Origin: Chitinophagaceae bacterium UBA1953
GTDB taxonomy: Bacteria > Bacteroidota > Bacteroidia > Chitinophagales > Chitinophagaceae
Length of the DNA stretch: 64,000 nt
Direction: 5' to 3'
Assembly: GCA_002336115.1 (NCBI GenBank)
Contig: DDEN01000061.1
Span: forward strand, 270,138 to 334,137
Position 1 is the first letter of the stretch. Each line of letters begins with the position of its first letter. Under the pieces are notes generated by a model. It had not been told where the DNA came from, did not search any database, and saw only the letters and a list, made by a program, of their open reading frames with translations. Shown in pieces: positions 8,514 to 17,164 of the stretch. The position numbers and the translations under genes are program-made.

Positions 8514-10046
8514 TTATTCAGGTTGTGCATCATCCGTTTTCTCCGGTCTCATCATCGGGAACAGCAGTACGTCCTGTATGCTTGGCTGGTTGGTCATCAG
8601 CATTACCAGGCGGTCAATACCAATTCCAATACCACTCGTTGGCGGCATACCATATTCCAGTGCACGTAAGAAATCATAATCAATAAACATCGCTTCATCA
8701 TCACCTCTTTCCTTCAGCTTCACCTGGTCTTCAAAACGTTCACGCTGATCAAGCGGATCGTTGAGCTCACTGTATGCATTGGCAATTTCCTTTCCGTTAA
8801 TCATCAGTTCAAAACGCTCCACCAACCCGGGTTTGCTGCGGTGCTTTTTGGTAAGCGGACTCATTTCAACCGGGTAATCAATAATGAACGTTGGCTGTAT
8901 ATATTTTGCTTCGCTTGTTTCGCTGAAGAGTTCATCAATGAGTTTGCCTTTACCCATTGTGTTATCAGCATGAATGTTGAGTTGTTTGCACACAGCACGC
9001 AATCCTTCTTCATCCAATCCGCTCACATCAATACCTGTATTTTCTTTAATGGCATCTAAAATAGAGACACGTTTAAATGGAGTTTTAAAACTGATCACTT
9101 TATCGCCCACCTGCACATCAGTACCACCATGCAATGCAATAGCTACCCGCTCCAGCAGGTTTTCTGTTACATTCATCATCCAGAAATAATCCTTGTACGC
9201 CGTGTACCATTCAAGAATAGTGAACTCAGGGTTATGTGTTCTGTCCATTCCTTCGTTACGGAAGTTGCGTGCAAACTCATACACCCAGTCAAATCCACCA
9301 ACAATCAAACGCTTTAAATAAAGTTCGTTGGCAATACGCATATACATGGGCACATCCAATGCGTTGTGATGCGTTGAAAACGGACGGGCAGTTGCACCAC
9401 CGGGAATGGTTTGCAGCACCGGTGTATCTACTTCAAGCGCACCATGCTCGTTTAAATATTCACGGATAGTGTTCACTAAAATTGTGCGTTTTACAAACAC
9501 ATCCTTCACCTGCGGATTAATGATGAGATCGGCATACCGCTGACGGTATTTAAACTCAGGATCAGTAACCGCATCAAAAGTTTGTCCTTCTGCTTCTTTA
9601 ACAACAGGTAATGGCTTTAATGATTTGGTAAGGATGGTGAGCTCTTTTACATGCAGACTTGTTTCGCCGGTTTTTGTAATAAACACAAACCCTTTCACAC
9701 CAATAATATCACCAATATCCAACAGCTTTTTAAACACCACATCATACAATGTCTTGTCTTCGCCGGGGCAAATATCATCCCTGCGCACATATACCTGTAG
9801 GCGGCCATGACTGTCCTGCAACACAGCAAAGCAGGCTTTACCCATATCTCTGATGCTCATAACACGACCGGCAATGCAAACATCCTGGTATTGATCTTTT
9901 GTTTGCTCGCTGAATCCCTTTTTTATTGCGCTCGAAAAGTGTGTTACCGGGTAAAGTGGTGCAGGATAAGCATCAATACCCAGTTTCTTTAATTCAGATA
10001 GTTTTTCCCTGCGGATAATTTCCTGTTCAGACAAATGTGTACTCAT
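8514..10046 (-). CDS. lysS: Lysine--tRNA ligase, class II
   Basis: A 510-residue class II lysyl-tRNA synthetase that charges tRNA-Lys with lysine using ATP. Residues 55-155 are the OB-fold anticodon-binding domain (VCIAGRVMSIRDMGKACFAVLQD). Residues 175-505 are the catalytic core: motif 2 appears as FRNEGMDRTHNPEFTILEWY and motif 3 as GIGIGIDRLVMLMTN near the C-terminus; TARPFSTHHNALD is the typical sequence after motif 1. Length agrees with the family. The gene is monocistronic, with a promoter candidate about 60 bp upstream and a terminator hairpin immediately after the stop. Confidence 0.98.
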   Translation of the reverse strand: MSTHLSEQEIIRREKLSELKKLGIDAYPAPLYPVTHFSSAIKKGFSEQTKDQYQDVCIAGRVMSIRDMGKACFAVLQDSHGRLQVYVRRDDICPGEDKTLYDVVFKKLLDIGDIIGVKGFVFITKTGETSLHVKELTILTKSLKPLPVVKEAEGQTFDAVTDPEFKYRQRYADLIINPQVKDVFVKRTILVNTIREYLNEHGALEVDTPVLQTIPGGATARPFSTHHNALDVPMYMRIANELYLKRLIVGGFDWVYEFARNFRNEGMDRTHNPEFTILEWYTAYKDYFWMMNVTENLLERVAIALHGGTDVQVGDKVISFKTPFKRVSILDAIKENTGIDVSGLDEEGLRAVCKQLNIHADNTMGKGKLIDELFSETSEAKYIQPTFIIDYPVEMSPLTKKHRSKPGLVERFELMINGKEIANAYSELNDPLDQRERFEDQVKLKERGDDEAMFIDYDFLRALEYGMPPTSGIGIGIDRLVMLMTNQPSIQDVLLFPMMRPEKTDDAQPE

Positions 10047-10108
10047 AATATTTGTTTCCGGATGGCTGTACCGACCGGGAATTCCCGATCCTAAATTTTA
10101 ACAAACCG

Positions 10109-10140
10109 CAAAAATACCGTAAGTGATCCACACAAACAAA
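10109..10140 (-). promoter_or_regulatory. Promoter candidate for lysS
   Basis: On the minus strand TTTG (10140-10137) is followed after 20 nt by TATTTTTG (10116-10109), a full match to the Bacteroidota pattern TTTG-N19-21-TAnnTTTG. It is 62 nt upstream of the lysS ATG. Confidence 0.55.
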
Positions 10141-10218
10141 GGTGCGTATCTTCGGCACGATGTATGCAACCTTTAGCGCAGAAATACCGTTTTATAGTAA
10201 AAACAAAACAAGAATATA

Positions 10219-10929
10219 ATGAAACGTTTCTTATTACTCGTATCCTTCAGCACTTTTCTGGCCTCATGTGAAGTATTAAGTCAGTTACCAACAACCACAA
10301 CAACAGGCAATGGTGTAACTGAAGCCGAAGCCGGGCAGGGAATTAAAGAGGCTCTTGGCCAGGGCTTAACAAATGCAGTACTGAACCTTAATAAAACCGA
10401 TGGATTTTTTGGCAGTTCATTTTACAAAATTCTGTTGCCGCCCGAAGTACAGAAGGTTGAAAACACCATGCGTTCAATAGGACTTGGTAAGGTTGCAGAT
10501 AAAGCAATTTTGCAGATCAACCGTGGTGCAGAAGATGCAGTTGGCTATGCCAAACCTATTTTTATTGATGCTATTAAACAAATGACGTTTACTGACGCAA
10601 TCAACATTATACGTGGATCCAAAGATGCTGCCACCAATTATTTTAAAGAAAAAACAAGCGCCGCTTTAACACAGGCCTTTACACCCGTGGTTAAAACCAG
10701 CCTCGATAAAGTGGAAGCCACCAAGTATTACGGCGATCTTGTAAACAGTTACAACAAGTTCCCCACTACAAGGAATAAAATAAACCCCGATCTTACATCG
10801 TACGTGGTAGGTAAAACAGTTGATGCGCTGTTCGACCAGATTGCAAAAGAAGAACTGGCCATCAGGGAAAATCCCATTAAACGCACAACCGAAATACTCA
10901 AAAAAGTGTTTGGTGCTGTTTGGAATTAA
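10219..10929 (+). CDS. DUF4197 domain lipoprotein
   Basis: A 236-residue exported protein. The start MKRFLLLVSFSTFLASCEVLS has a lipobox (FLASC, Cys17), so it is probably lipid-anchored. Residues 40-235 match DUF4197: GIKEALGQGLTNAV, KILLPPEVQKVENTMRSIG, FIDAIKQMTFTDAINIIRG, TSYVVGKTVDALFDQIAKEE. The family is common in Bacteroidota and Proteobacteria, predicted to be all helical, and its function is unknown. The gene is followed after 21 bp by a strong hairpin terminator, so it ends its own transcript. Confidence 0.88.
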   Translation: MKRFLLLVSFSTFLASCEVLSQLPTTTTTGNGVTEAEAGQGIKEALGQGLTNAVLNLNKTDGFFGSSFYKILLPPEVQKVENTMRSIGLGKVADKAILQINRGAEDAVGYAKPIFIDAIKQMTFTDAINIIRGSKDAATNYFKEKTSAALTQAFTPVVKTSLDKVEATKYYGDLVNSYNKFPTTRNKINPDLTSYVVGKTVDALFDQIAKEELAIRENPIKRTTEILKKVFGAVWN

Positions 10930-10950
10930 ATTGAATCATATTGATATAAA

Positions 10951-10980
10951 CCCCCCGGCAAAATTGCCGGGGGTTTTGTT
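10951..10980 (+). terminator. Terminator after the DUF4197 gene
   Basis: CCCCCCGGCAA AATTGCCGGGGG is a GC-rich hairpin with an AATT-centred loop followed by TTTTGTTTT; classic intrinsic terminator on the plus strand. Confidence 0.85.
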
Positions 10981-11018
10981 TTATGTAATAAAAATTAATT
11001 TTAGCGGTAAAAAAAACA

Positions 11019-11369
11019 ATGGATAATACAAGAGTTTATAAAATGTCGTTTGCAAGTGTGTATCCGCATTATATAAAAAAAGCAGAAAAAAAAGGACGCA
11101 CTAAAGAAGAGCTGGATACCATCATTTTTTGGCTAACCGGATATGATCAAACGGCATTGCAGAAAATCATTGACAACAAAACTGATTTTGAAACTTTTTT
11201 TGCCGAAGCACCACAACTCAATCCCAATGCATCAAAAATTACCGGAGTCATTTGCGGTTATCGTGTCGAAGAAATAAAGGAAGAACTGATGCAGAAAATC
11301 CGTTACCTCGATAAGCTGGTGGATGAACTGGCGAAAGGCAGGGCAATGGAAAAAATTTTGCGGAAATAA
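11019..11369 (+). CDS. DUF2200 family protein
   Basis: A 116-residue cytosolic protein that matches DUF2200 along its length: VYKMSFASVYPHYIKKAEKKG at the start, then EELDTIIFWLTGYDQ, FFAEAPQLNPNASKITGVICG in two overlapping conserved blocks, and a Lys/Glu-rich C-terminal helix with IRYLDKLVDELAKG. Families of this type occur in single copy in many bacteria and have no assigned function. It is preceded by a terminator and followed by a palindromic hairpin, so it is probably transcribed alone. Confidence 0.88.
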   Translation: MDNTRVYKMSFASVYPHYIKKAEKKGRTKEELDTIIFWLTGYDQTALQKIIDNKTDFETFFAEAPQLNPNASKITGVICGYRVEEIKEELMQKIRYLDKLVDELAKGRAMEKILRK

Positions 11370-11375
11370 ACGAAT

Positions 11376-11413
11376 AAAGGGTTGACAACCTTTAAAAGGT
11401 TGTCAACCCTTTT
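11376..11413. repeat. 33-bp palindromic element, copy 1 (also terminator-like)
   Basis: GGGTTGACAACCTTT - AA - AAGGTTGTCAACCC, a near-perfect hairpin followed by TTTT. The same arms recur at 13747-13779 with only the two loop bases changed (GG for AA). It lies 7 bp after the DUF2200 stop and may end that transcript, but its copy elsewhere suggests a mobile or REP-like hairpin rather than a private terminator. Confidence 0.8.
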
Positions 11414-11460
11414 CACAATCTGCTTTAATGTAGGGAGATGGTCATCCCATAAAACATTTA

Positions 11461-13233
11461 TCATGGAAAAAACTCCCAGAAATCTTTATAAATGATGGTT
11501 GTGACTTGATTTCCACTTGCAGTATTAGAATATCCGCTACCCAAATAGGCTTTCCCATTTATACAAAAGGCAACAAGATTGTCTCTTGCACCACCAGGAA
11601 AATCTCCTTTTTCAAACCATTTATCTTCGAGCGGGTGATATTCCCATATTTCGGCTTTATAATTGGTATCATTAACCTTTCCCAGCCCTAAATATCCATA
11701 GTTGTTAAGTGAAAATCCAATACCATAATATCTGCCTGTTCCCGGGAAATCACCCTTTTTATTCCATTTATCTAAAACCGGGTCATATTCCCAAACTTCT
11801 TTATTGTACTGGCTTCCGTTTCCACCACCTGTTACATAGCCTTTACCACTCGCAATAAAACTAATTGCGCCCTCATCCGCAGAGCGAGAAAAACTTTGTT
11901 TCTGTGTCCAGCTATCAGTTAATGGATCGTACTGCCACCAGTCGCTAAAACCCGAACCTAATCCAAAATAACCTTTGTCGCCAATGCTGAATCCGCAACC
12001 TATCCTGGCATTTCCCGGAAAGTCTGTTTTTTTCTGCCAACTGTTTTGCAGCGGATCGTATTCCCATACTTCTTTTGAATAGCCATTACCACCACCATTA
12101 AGTCCGCCTACCACATAGGCTTTATTATTGATAACAAAACAGGCCGAGCCTGCCCTACCGTATGCCGATGGCATATCTGCTTTCTGCGTCCATTTATCCG
12201 TTGCCAGATCATATTCCCACATATCTTTGAAAAAGAGAGATGAGTTTCTCCCGAGGCCAAAATATCCCTTGCCGTTAATGGAAAAACTAACAGAGGCAAA
12301 ACTACCACCTGCCATATCAGCCCTTTTTGTCCATTTCCAATTGCCAATTGTAAAATCACTTGAAGTGGCCCATGTATATGGTCCTATTGCAAGAGAAACT
12401 TTTCCTGTAGATGCCCCTGTCGGTACAGTCGCTTTTACTATGGAAGTTGAATACAGAGGATGTTCAATTTGGCTCGTAGCAACCCCATTGAATTTTATGG
12501 AAAAAGGCACCATATAATTTCCATACAGGTCTTGCCATAAATCGGTACCGATAAATGTAATGATTGAGCCTTCTCCGCCCAAGGATGGGGCAATGGAAGT
12601 AATTACTGGTGGGTAGATGACGCAAAAGCGCTGAGGAGTTTCAGCAGTGCTGTTATTAGCTGCAACAAATACGTTATAGCTCTTTGCCAAAGTTGGAACC
12701 TTTACCACTAATTTCGATTCAGATGCAGAAACAATTTGTGCCTGAAGGCTAACAGAAGCATCATAAGAGCTGCTGGACGCAGAGAAAAAAACTTTATTGT
12801 CGGCAATTGTTTTTCCAAAATTCTTTCCATTGATCGTTATCAATGCTCCCACTGTATCAGCCAATGGAGAAAAAGAAGTTATTGACGGAATATATAAAAC
12901 AGTAAACGCTGTTCCGCTTTGCATGGACTGCCCCCAGGTCTTCAACGTTATTTTGCCCGTAGATGCTCCTTCGGGTACTTTTACCAAAAGAGAATCCGAT
13001 GAAGCAGATAATACTATAGCAGTTACCCCATTAAACTTAACCTCGTTTTCATTTGGATTCGTGTTTAAGTCATAACCTTTAATTACAACAGTTGCTCCAA
13101 CAGTATCCTGTGCGGGAGAAAATCCTGAAAAATAAGGATGATGTTCAGGAGTTGATTTATCAACTTTCTTACATGACCAGGCACTGACTATCAGTAACCC
13201 CACAATAAAAATGTTCCAATAAATAGTTTTCAT
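11461..13233 (-). CDS. IPT/TIG and Kelch-repeat lipoprotein
   Basis: A 590-residue exported protein. The signal peptide ends in a lipobox (LIVSAWSC, Cys21), so it should be an anchored surface or periplasmic lipoprotein. Residues 30-295 contain three IPT/TIG immunoglobulin-like domains, each opening with the pattern 'F-S-P-x-x-D-T-V-G-A-x-V-x-I-x-G' and closing with 'V-P-x-G-A-S-T-G-K'. Residues 300-590 contain about six Kelch repeats, each with the signature 'W-E-Y-D-P-x-x-D-x-W-x-x-K-x-D-F-P-G' and GKGYFGLG; they should close into a six-bladed propeller. Such proteins bind glycans or proteins at the cell surface. The gene is flanked by the two copies of the 33-bp palindrome. Confidence 0.9.
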   Translation of the reverse strand: MKTIYWNIFIVGLLIVSAWSCKKVDKSTPEHHPYFSGFSPAQDTVGATVVIKGYDLNTNPNENEVKFNGVTAIVLSASSDSLLVKVPEGASTGKITLKTWGQSMQSGTAFTVLYIPSITSFSPLADTVGALITINGKNFGKTIADNKVFFSASSSSYDASVSLQAQIVSASESKLVVKVPTLAKSYNVFVAANNSTAETPQRFCVIYPPVITSIAPSLGGEGSIITFIGTDLWQDLYGNYMVPFSIKFNGVATSQIEHPLYSTSIVKATVPTGASTGKVSLAIGPYTWATSSDFTIGNWKWTKRADMAGGSFASVSFSINGKGYFGLGRNSSLFFKDMWEYDLATDKWTQKADMPSAYGRAGSACFVINNKAYVVGGLNGGGNGYSKEVWEYDPLQNSWQKKTDFPGNARIGCGFSIGDKGYFGLGSGFSDWWQYDPLTDSWTQKQSFSRSADEGAISFIASGKGYVTGGGNGSQYNKEVWEYDPVLDKWNKKGDFPGTGRYYGIGFSLNNYGYLGLGKVNDTNYKAEIWEYHPLEDKWFEKGDFPGGARDNLVAFCINGKAYLGSGYSNTASGNQVTTIIYKDFWEFFP

Positions 13234-13369
13234 ATGTTATATATCAGTTTTTCAAAAGAAATATAAGTGATCTTCTGCCAACAATTGAATATGCACTTCG
13301 ATTTCTACACTACCGAAAAGCTTTTTTTTGTACAAGAGAACCCTTTAAGTCTGTCATCGTTTCGTTACT

Positions 13370-13606
13370 TTAGCGCTTCATGCTTTTTATTTTTTCAAAT
13401 ATATCTTTCCTTTTTCCATGAAAAATCTCATTTGATAAATAATCAAGCATCAAATCTAATTCAGAATCATCTTTGCTTATAATATTGATGAGAACGGTTG
13501 ATTTTGATGTAGATAATTTAACACCGATTTGTTTTCCCATCATCTTATGTGGTGGAAGGTAAGGCATAATTTGGAACAAACCGGTTTTCAAAAAAACGTA
13601 TTCCAT
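13370..13606 (-). CDS. Small hypothetical protein
   Basis: A possible 78-residue protein of no recognised family. It has no signal peptide; the C-terminal half is charged and probably helical (SKDDSELDLMLDYLSNEIF, then KDIFEKIKSMKR), and an internal start (MMGKQIGVKL, residue 22) is also possible. Composition is plausible for a real protein, and a 12-bp palindrome (ACTGGCGCCAGT, 13610-13621) sits just before the start. It may equally be the remnant of a longer gene. It lies between the Kelch gene and the second palindrome copy. Confidence 0.4.
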   Translation of the reverse strand: MEYVFLKTGLFQIMPYLPPHKMMGKQIGVKLSTSKSTVLINIISKDDSELDLMLDYLSNEIFHGKRKDIFEKIKSMKR

Positions 13607-13746
13607 TTAACTGGCGCCAGTGTTCCGCCTGTATTTTGCGATCACTGGTTGCCGTTTAAATCATCCTGATTGCATCGGGCATTCAAAAAACAAAAGCCCA
13701 ATTGAGTTTATACACCTTGGTTCGTAGCGACACAAAAAATGTTGCA

Positions 13747-13779
13747 GGGTTGACAACCTTTGGAAGGTTGTCAACCCTT
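13747..13779. repeat. 33-bp palindromic element, copy 2
   Basis: GGGTTGACAACCTTT - GG - AAGGTTGTCAACCCTT. Identical in both arms to the copy at 11376-11413. Here it lies 10 bp from an independent terminator hairpin, so it is not needed for termination. Confidence 0.8.
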
Positions 13780-13788
13780 AAAAACAAA

Positions 13789-13812
13789 AACCACGGCTGT
13801 TTAGCCGTGGTT
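13789..13812 (-). terminator. Terminator of the large BNR-repeat gene
   Basis: Perfect inverted repeat AACCACGGCT - GTTT - AGCCGTGGTT; read on the minus strand it is followed by TTTTGTTTTT. It lies 37 bp past the stop of the minus-strand gene at 13850. Confidence 0.8.
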
Positions 13813-13849
13813 CGCTTTTTTTACAGATTGCACAATTAATCAACGGCTT

Positions 13850-16800
13850 TTAATCCTTGAAAAGTTTTACAGGAGTGGCCTCTGCAAGCTTCCTGTATTC
13901 TTTCCATTTACCATCGAAAAACTCGTTTATTTTTTTCAGAGATTCTTTTACCGCATTTTCAGCATCAGTCAGCAACCGCTCAGTCTGCGCAGTTGGCGCA
14001 GCAATTTTTCCATTTATTTCTGAGCTTGCAGTTTGTACAATAGTCGTGGTGGTAATATCAGCAAAACGGGTAATGCCCTGTCTGTCGCTGGCATTGCGGC
14101 CGAAAATGCTTTCTCTTATTTTTTTGATTTCGTTTTTCATGTTTGTACTTGCCTTGCGTAAACTGTCGGCTTCTTTTCCTTCCACGCCACGTAACGATGA
14201 TTCAATTTTTGCAATCGTTTCTTCAGCGTCAGTAATTCGGTCAACAGCTTCTGTTAGTTTGTCGCTGCTAACCTGCAGGCGATTTATCATGTTCTTTTTC
14301 GCATCATACACCTCTTTCTTTGTTTCAATGCGAGGGTCGGCCTTAACAGTAACCATTGTTGAATCGCTTTCTTTACCCATTGAAATCACAACCTTGTAAG
14401 TTCCCGGAAATACCTGCATGCCTCCAAAAGGTTCAGGTGCCCCGGGTTTAGGCTTGGGCGATCCGGGTCGGCGATTGCCTTTTGTTTCAAAACCCCACCA
14501 TGTACGGTTAAATCCTGTATCAGCTTTCAGTTTATAGCTCCTGATCTGTTTGTTCTGCTCATCAAAAACTTTAAACCACACACTGTCGCTTTTTTGTTTG
14601 GCAGCAGCAGTATCTTTCCCGTCAACAGGTTTTACAAAATAAGAAATCATGGCTCCTCTTTTCCTGTTTTCGCCTTCATACAAACCCCATGTACTCCATT
14701 CATAACCTGGAGCATTTTTGTAAGATGCTTCATAAGCAACCGGAGCATCAAACACAGTGACTTTTTTAGTTGGTAAAGCGCCGTTGGCAGCAGCAAATGC
14801 TCTTAGCGGACGGATATCGTCCAGCACCCACAATGCACGGCCAAATGTTGCAATCACCAGGTCGGCTTCACGTTCCTGTATGGTTAAATCATAGGTTGAA
14901 ACAGAGGGATACCCGTTTGTCCATTGCGCAAATGTTTTTGCATTATCATAACTCACCCACAAACCATGCTCTGTTCCAACAAAAACCAGGTTGGGTTGTA
15001 CAGGATCCTGTAACATACACAAAGCATACCCCTTCAATCCTTTATTTGCTGCAATATTTTCCCATGTTTTCCCAAAGTCTTTTGTGCGGAAAACCGTAAT
15101 ACCAAAATCACCACGACGGTAATCGTTGCTTACCACAAATGCCTCCGCTTCGTTGTAACGGCTGGCTTGTATTTGTGTAATCCACGCACCCACATTCATT
15201 CCCGGAATTTTACCACGGAAGTTGGTCCATGTTTTACCGCCATCTTTTGTAAGCTGTACATTACCATCATCAGTACCCACCCAGATCACCTCTTTGTTTT
15301 TAGCCGATGGGGCAATGGCCATAATAGTATTGTAGTTTTCTGCGCCGGTAATATCAAGCGTTAAACCACCTGTTTCTTCTTTCTGCTGTTCGGCATTGTT
15401 GGTGGTTAAATCGGGGGAGATAATTTGCCAGCTTGTTCCTTTGTCGGTACTCTTATTCAGAAACTGACTGCCGAAGTACACTGTTTTTGAATCGTTGGGA
15501 TCAAGTGCTATGCCGCTGTTCCAGTTAAAACGCATTTTGGTTTTAGGATCGGGTGCCGGTGGACGGATAAATTCCTGCTGCCCGGTTGTTACATTGTAAC
15601 GGCCAACAGAACCGCCCTGGCTCATGGCATAAACCCACTTGCTGTCTTCCGGGTCAGGAACTACATCAAAACCATCTCCGCCCCACAAACTTTCCCAGTA
15701 AGGATTGCGGATGCCTCCATCAATCCAGGCATACGCAGGGCCACGCCAGCTTCCGTTATCCTGCATGCCGCCCATAACGTTGTAAGGAATTTCATTATCG
15801 GTGTTGATGTGATAGAATTGTCCGAAAGGCAACTGCTCATCAAATCGCCATGTTTTGCCACGGTCTTTGCTGATGCCGATACCACCATCATTTCCTTCAA
15901 TAATAATGTTGGGATTGGTGGGGTGAATCCACCAGGCATGATGATCGGGGTGAATGCCATTATACGGAATCAATGTTGCAAATGATTTGCCGCCATCTTC
16001 ACTTATTGTTACGGTTGAATGAATATCGTAAATACGGTTTTCGTTTTTCGGGTCAACATAAATTTCCTGGTAATAAAACGGCCGGTCGGTTATTTGTGCC
16101 GGATCGCTGTTAACCAGTGTCCATGTAAAACCCCCATCATCACTTTTATAAAACCCGTTTTTTGTTGCTTCAATTTTTGCATACACCCTTGTTGGCTGGC
16201 CTGCTGCAAACGCAATACCTATGCGCCCGAGGTTTCCATCAGGAATACCATCATCCTTGCCCAGTTTTTTCCATGTTTTACCACCATCAACCGTAATATA
16301 TAAACCACTGCCGGGGCCGCCGCTGTTAAAGTTCCAGGGTTTACGCTGGTGCTGCCACATGTTGGCAATAAGTTTATTGGGGTTGGCCGGGTCCATTACA
16401 AGTTCAGCACAACCACTTGTATCGTTGGTATATAAAATGCGCTGCCATGTTTCGCCCCCGTTCGTTGTTTTGTAAACACCCCGTTCGCTATGAATGCCAT
16501 ACGGGTTGCCAATTGCCGCAGCATAAACCACATCGGGATTGTTGGGATCGATAAGAATTCGGTGAATGTTTTTGGTTTTTTCAAGCCCCATCCGTTTCCA
16601 TGTTTTGCCGCCATCAAGGGTTTTGAAAATACCATCTCCAAGGTTAAGTGAGTTACGGGGATTTCCTTCACCTGTTCCAACCCAGATCACATCGGGGTTA
16701 CTTTGCTGAACTTTAATTGAGCCGATGTTGAGTATTGGCTGATCGTCGAAAAGAGGTTTCCAGGTGGCCCCGCCATTATCTGTTTTCCATACACCTGCAC

Positions 16801-16981
16801 TTGCTCCACCCACAAAAATTACTTCCGGGTTAGTGTAAAGTGCATCAATGGCAGTAACACGTCCGCTCATACCTGCAGGGCCAATGTTACGGGCTTTCAT
16901 GTTTTTAAAAAGATCGTTTTTTACCTGTGCTGTTGCAGAAAAAAACAACAGGGCCGAAACGGCCAGTGCAATTAGTCTCAT
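13850..16981 (-). CDS. Large secreted BNR/sortilin-type repeat protein
   Basis: A 1043-residue exported protein (signal peptide MRLIALAVSALLFFSATAQ). Residues 25-720 contain about ten Asp-box motifs of the S/T-x-D-G-G-x-T-W type (for example KTDNGGATW, KTLDGGKTW, KTTNGGETW, TVDGGKTW, TKDGGKTW), which mark beta-propeller blades of the VPS10/sortilin and 'WD40/YVTN/BNR-like' families. Residues 730-880 look like an additional beta domain, and residues 890-1043 are mainly charged helices, probably coiled coil. It has sometimes been labelled a glycosyl hydrolase in databases, but no catalytic site is evident. It probably binds peptides or glycans outside the cell. The gene is monocistronic with its own terminator. 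Confidence 0.85.
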   Translation of the reverse strand: MRLIALAVSALLFFSATAQVKNDLFKNMKARNIGPAGMSGRVTAIDALYTNPEVIFVGGASAGVWKTDNGGATWKPLFDDQPILNIGSIKVQQSNPDVIWVGTGEGNPRNSLNLGDGIFKTLDGGKTWKRMGLEKTKNIHRILIDPNNPDVVYAAAIGNPYGIHSERGVYKTTNGGETWQRILYTNDTSGCAELVMDPANPNKLIANMWQHQRKPWNFNSGGPGSGLYITVDGGKTWKKLGKDDGIPDGNLGRIGIAFAAGQPTRVYAKIEATKNGFYKSDDGGFTWTLVNSDPAQITDRPFYYQEIYVDPKNENRIYDIHSTVTISEDGGKSFATLIPYNGIHPDHHAWWIHPTNPNIIIEGNDGGIGISKDRGKTWRFDEQLPFGQFYHINTDNEIPYNVMGGMQDNGSWRGPAYAWIDGGIRNPYWESLWGGDGFDVVPDPEDSKWVYAMSQGGSVGRYNVTTGQQEFIRPPAPDPKTKMRFNWNSGIALDPNDSKTVYFGSQFLNKSTDKGTSWQIISPDLTTNNAEQQKEETGGLTLDITGAENYNTIMAIAPSAKNKEVIWVGTDDGNVQLTKDGGKTWTNFRGKIPGMNVGAWITQIQASRYNEAEAFVVSNDYRRGDFGITVFRTKDFGKTWENIAANKGLKGYALCMLQDPVQPNLVFVGTEHGLWVSYDNAKTFAQWTNGYPSVSTYDLTIQEREADLVIATFGRALWVLDDIRPLRAFAAANGALPTKKVTVFDAPVAYEASYKNAPGYEWSTWGLYEGENRKRGAMISYFVKPVDGKDTAAAKQKSDSVWFKVFDEQNKQIRSYKLKADTGFNRTWWGFETKGNRRPGSPKPKPGAPEPFGGMQVFPGTYKVVISMGKESDSTMVTVKADPRIETKKEVYDAKKNMINRLQVSSDKLTEAVDRITDAEETIAKIESSLRGVEGKEADSLRKASTNMKNEIKKIRESIFGRNASDRQGITRFADITTTTIVQTASSEINGKIAAPTAQTERLLTDAENAVKESLKKINEFFDGKWKEYRKLAEATPVKLFKD

Positions 16982-17164
16982 TATGATTTGCTGATTTAGG
17001 AATGCTCAAGTTCTGAAAACAACACACTGCACCCAAATGTTTTTGATGGATGGTTGAAGAATATTTTAAAAACCGGGTAACAAATTCTTGCAACGACTGA
17101 TATACCTGAAAAAAAAGGGGAAGCCGAAAACCAGATTCAGAGAGTAGGCACAAAAAAGCGAAAT

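Noticed and set aside
13857..14399. 180-codon open frame opposite to the BNR-repeat gene
   Set aside because: Fully inside a well-supported gene on the other strand; Ser/Phe-rich composition typical of an antisense shadow.
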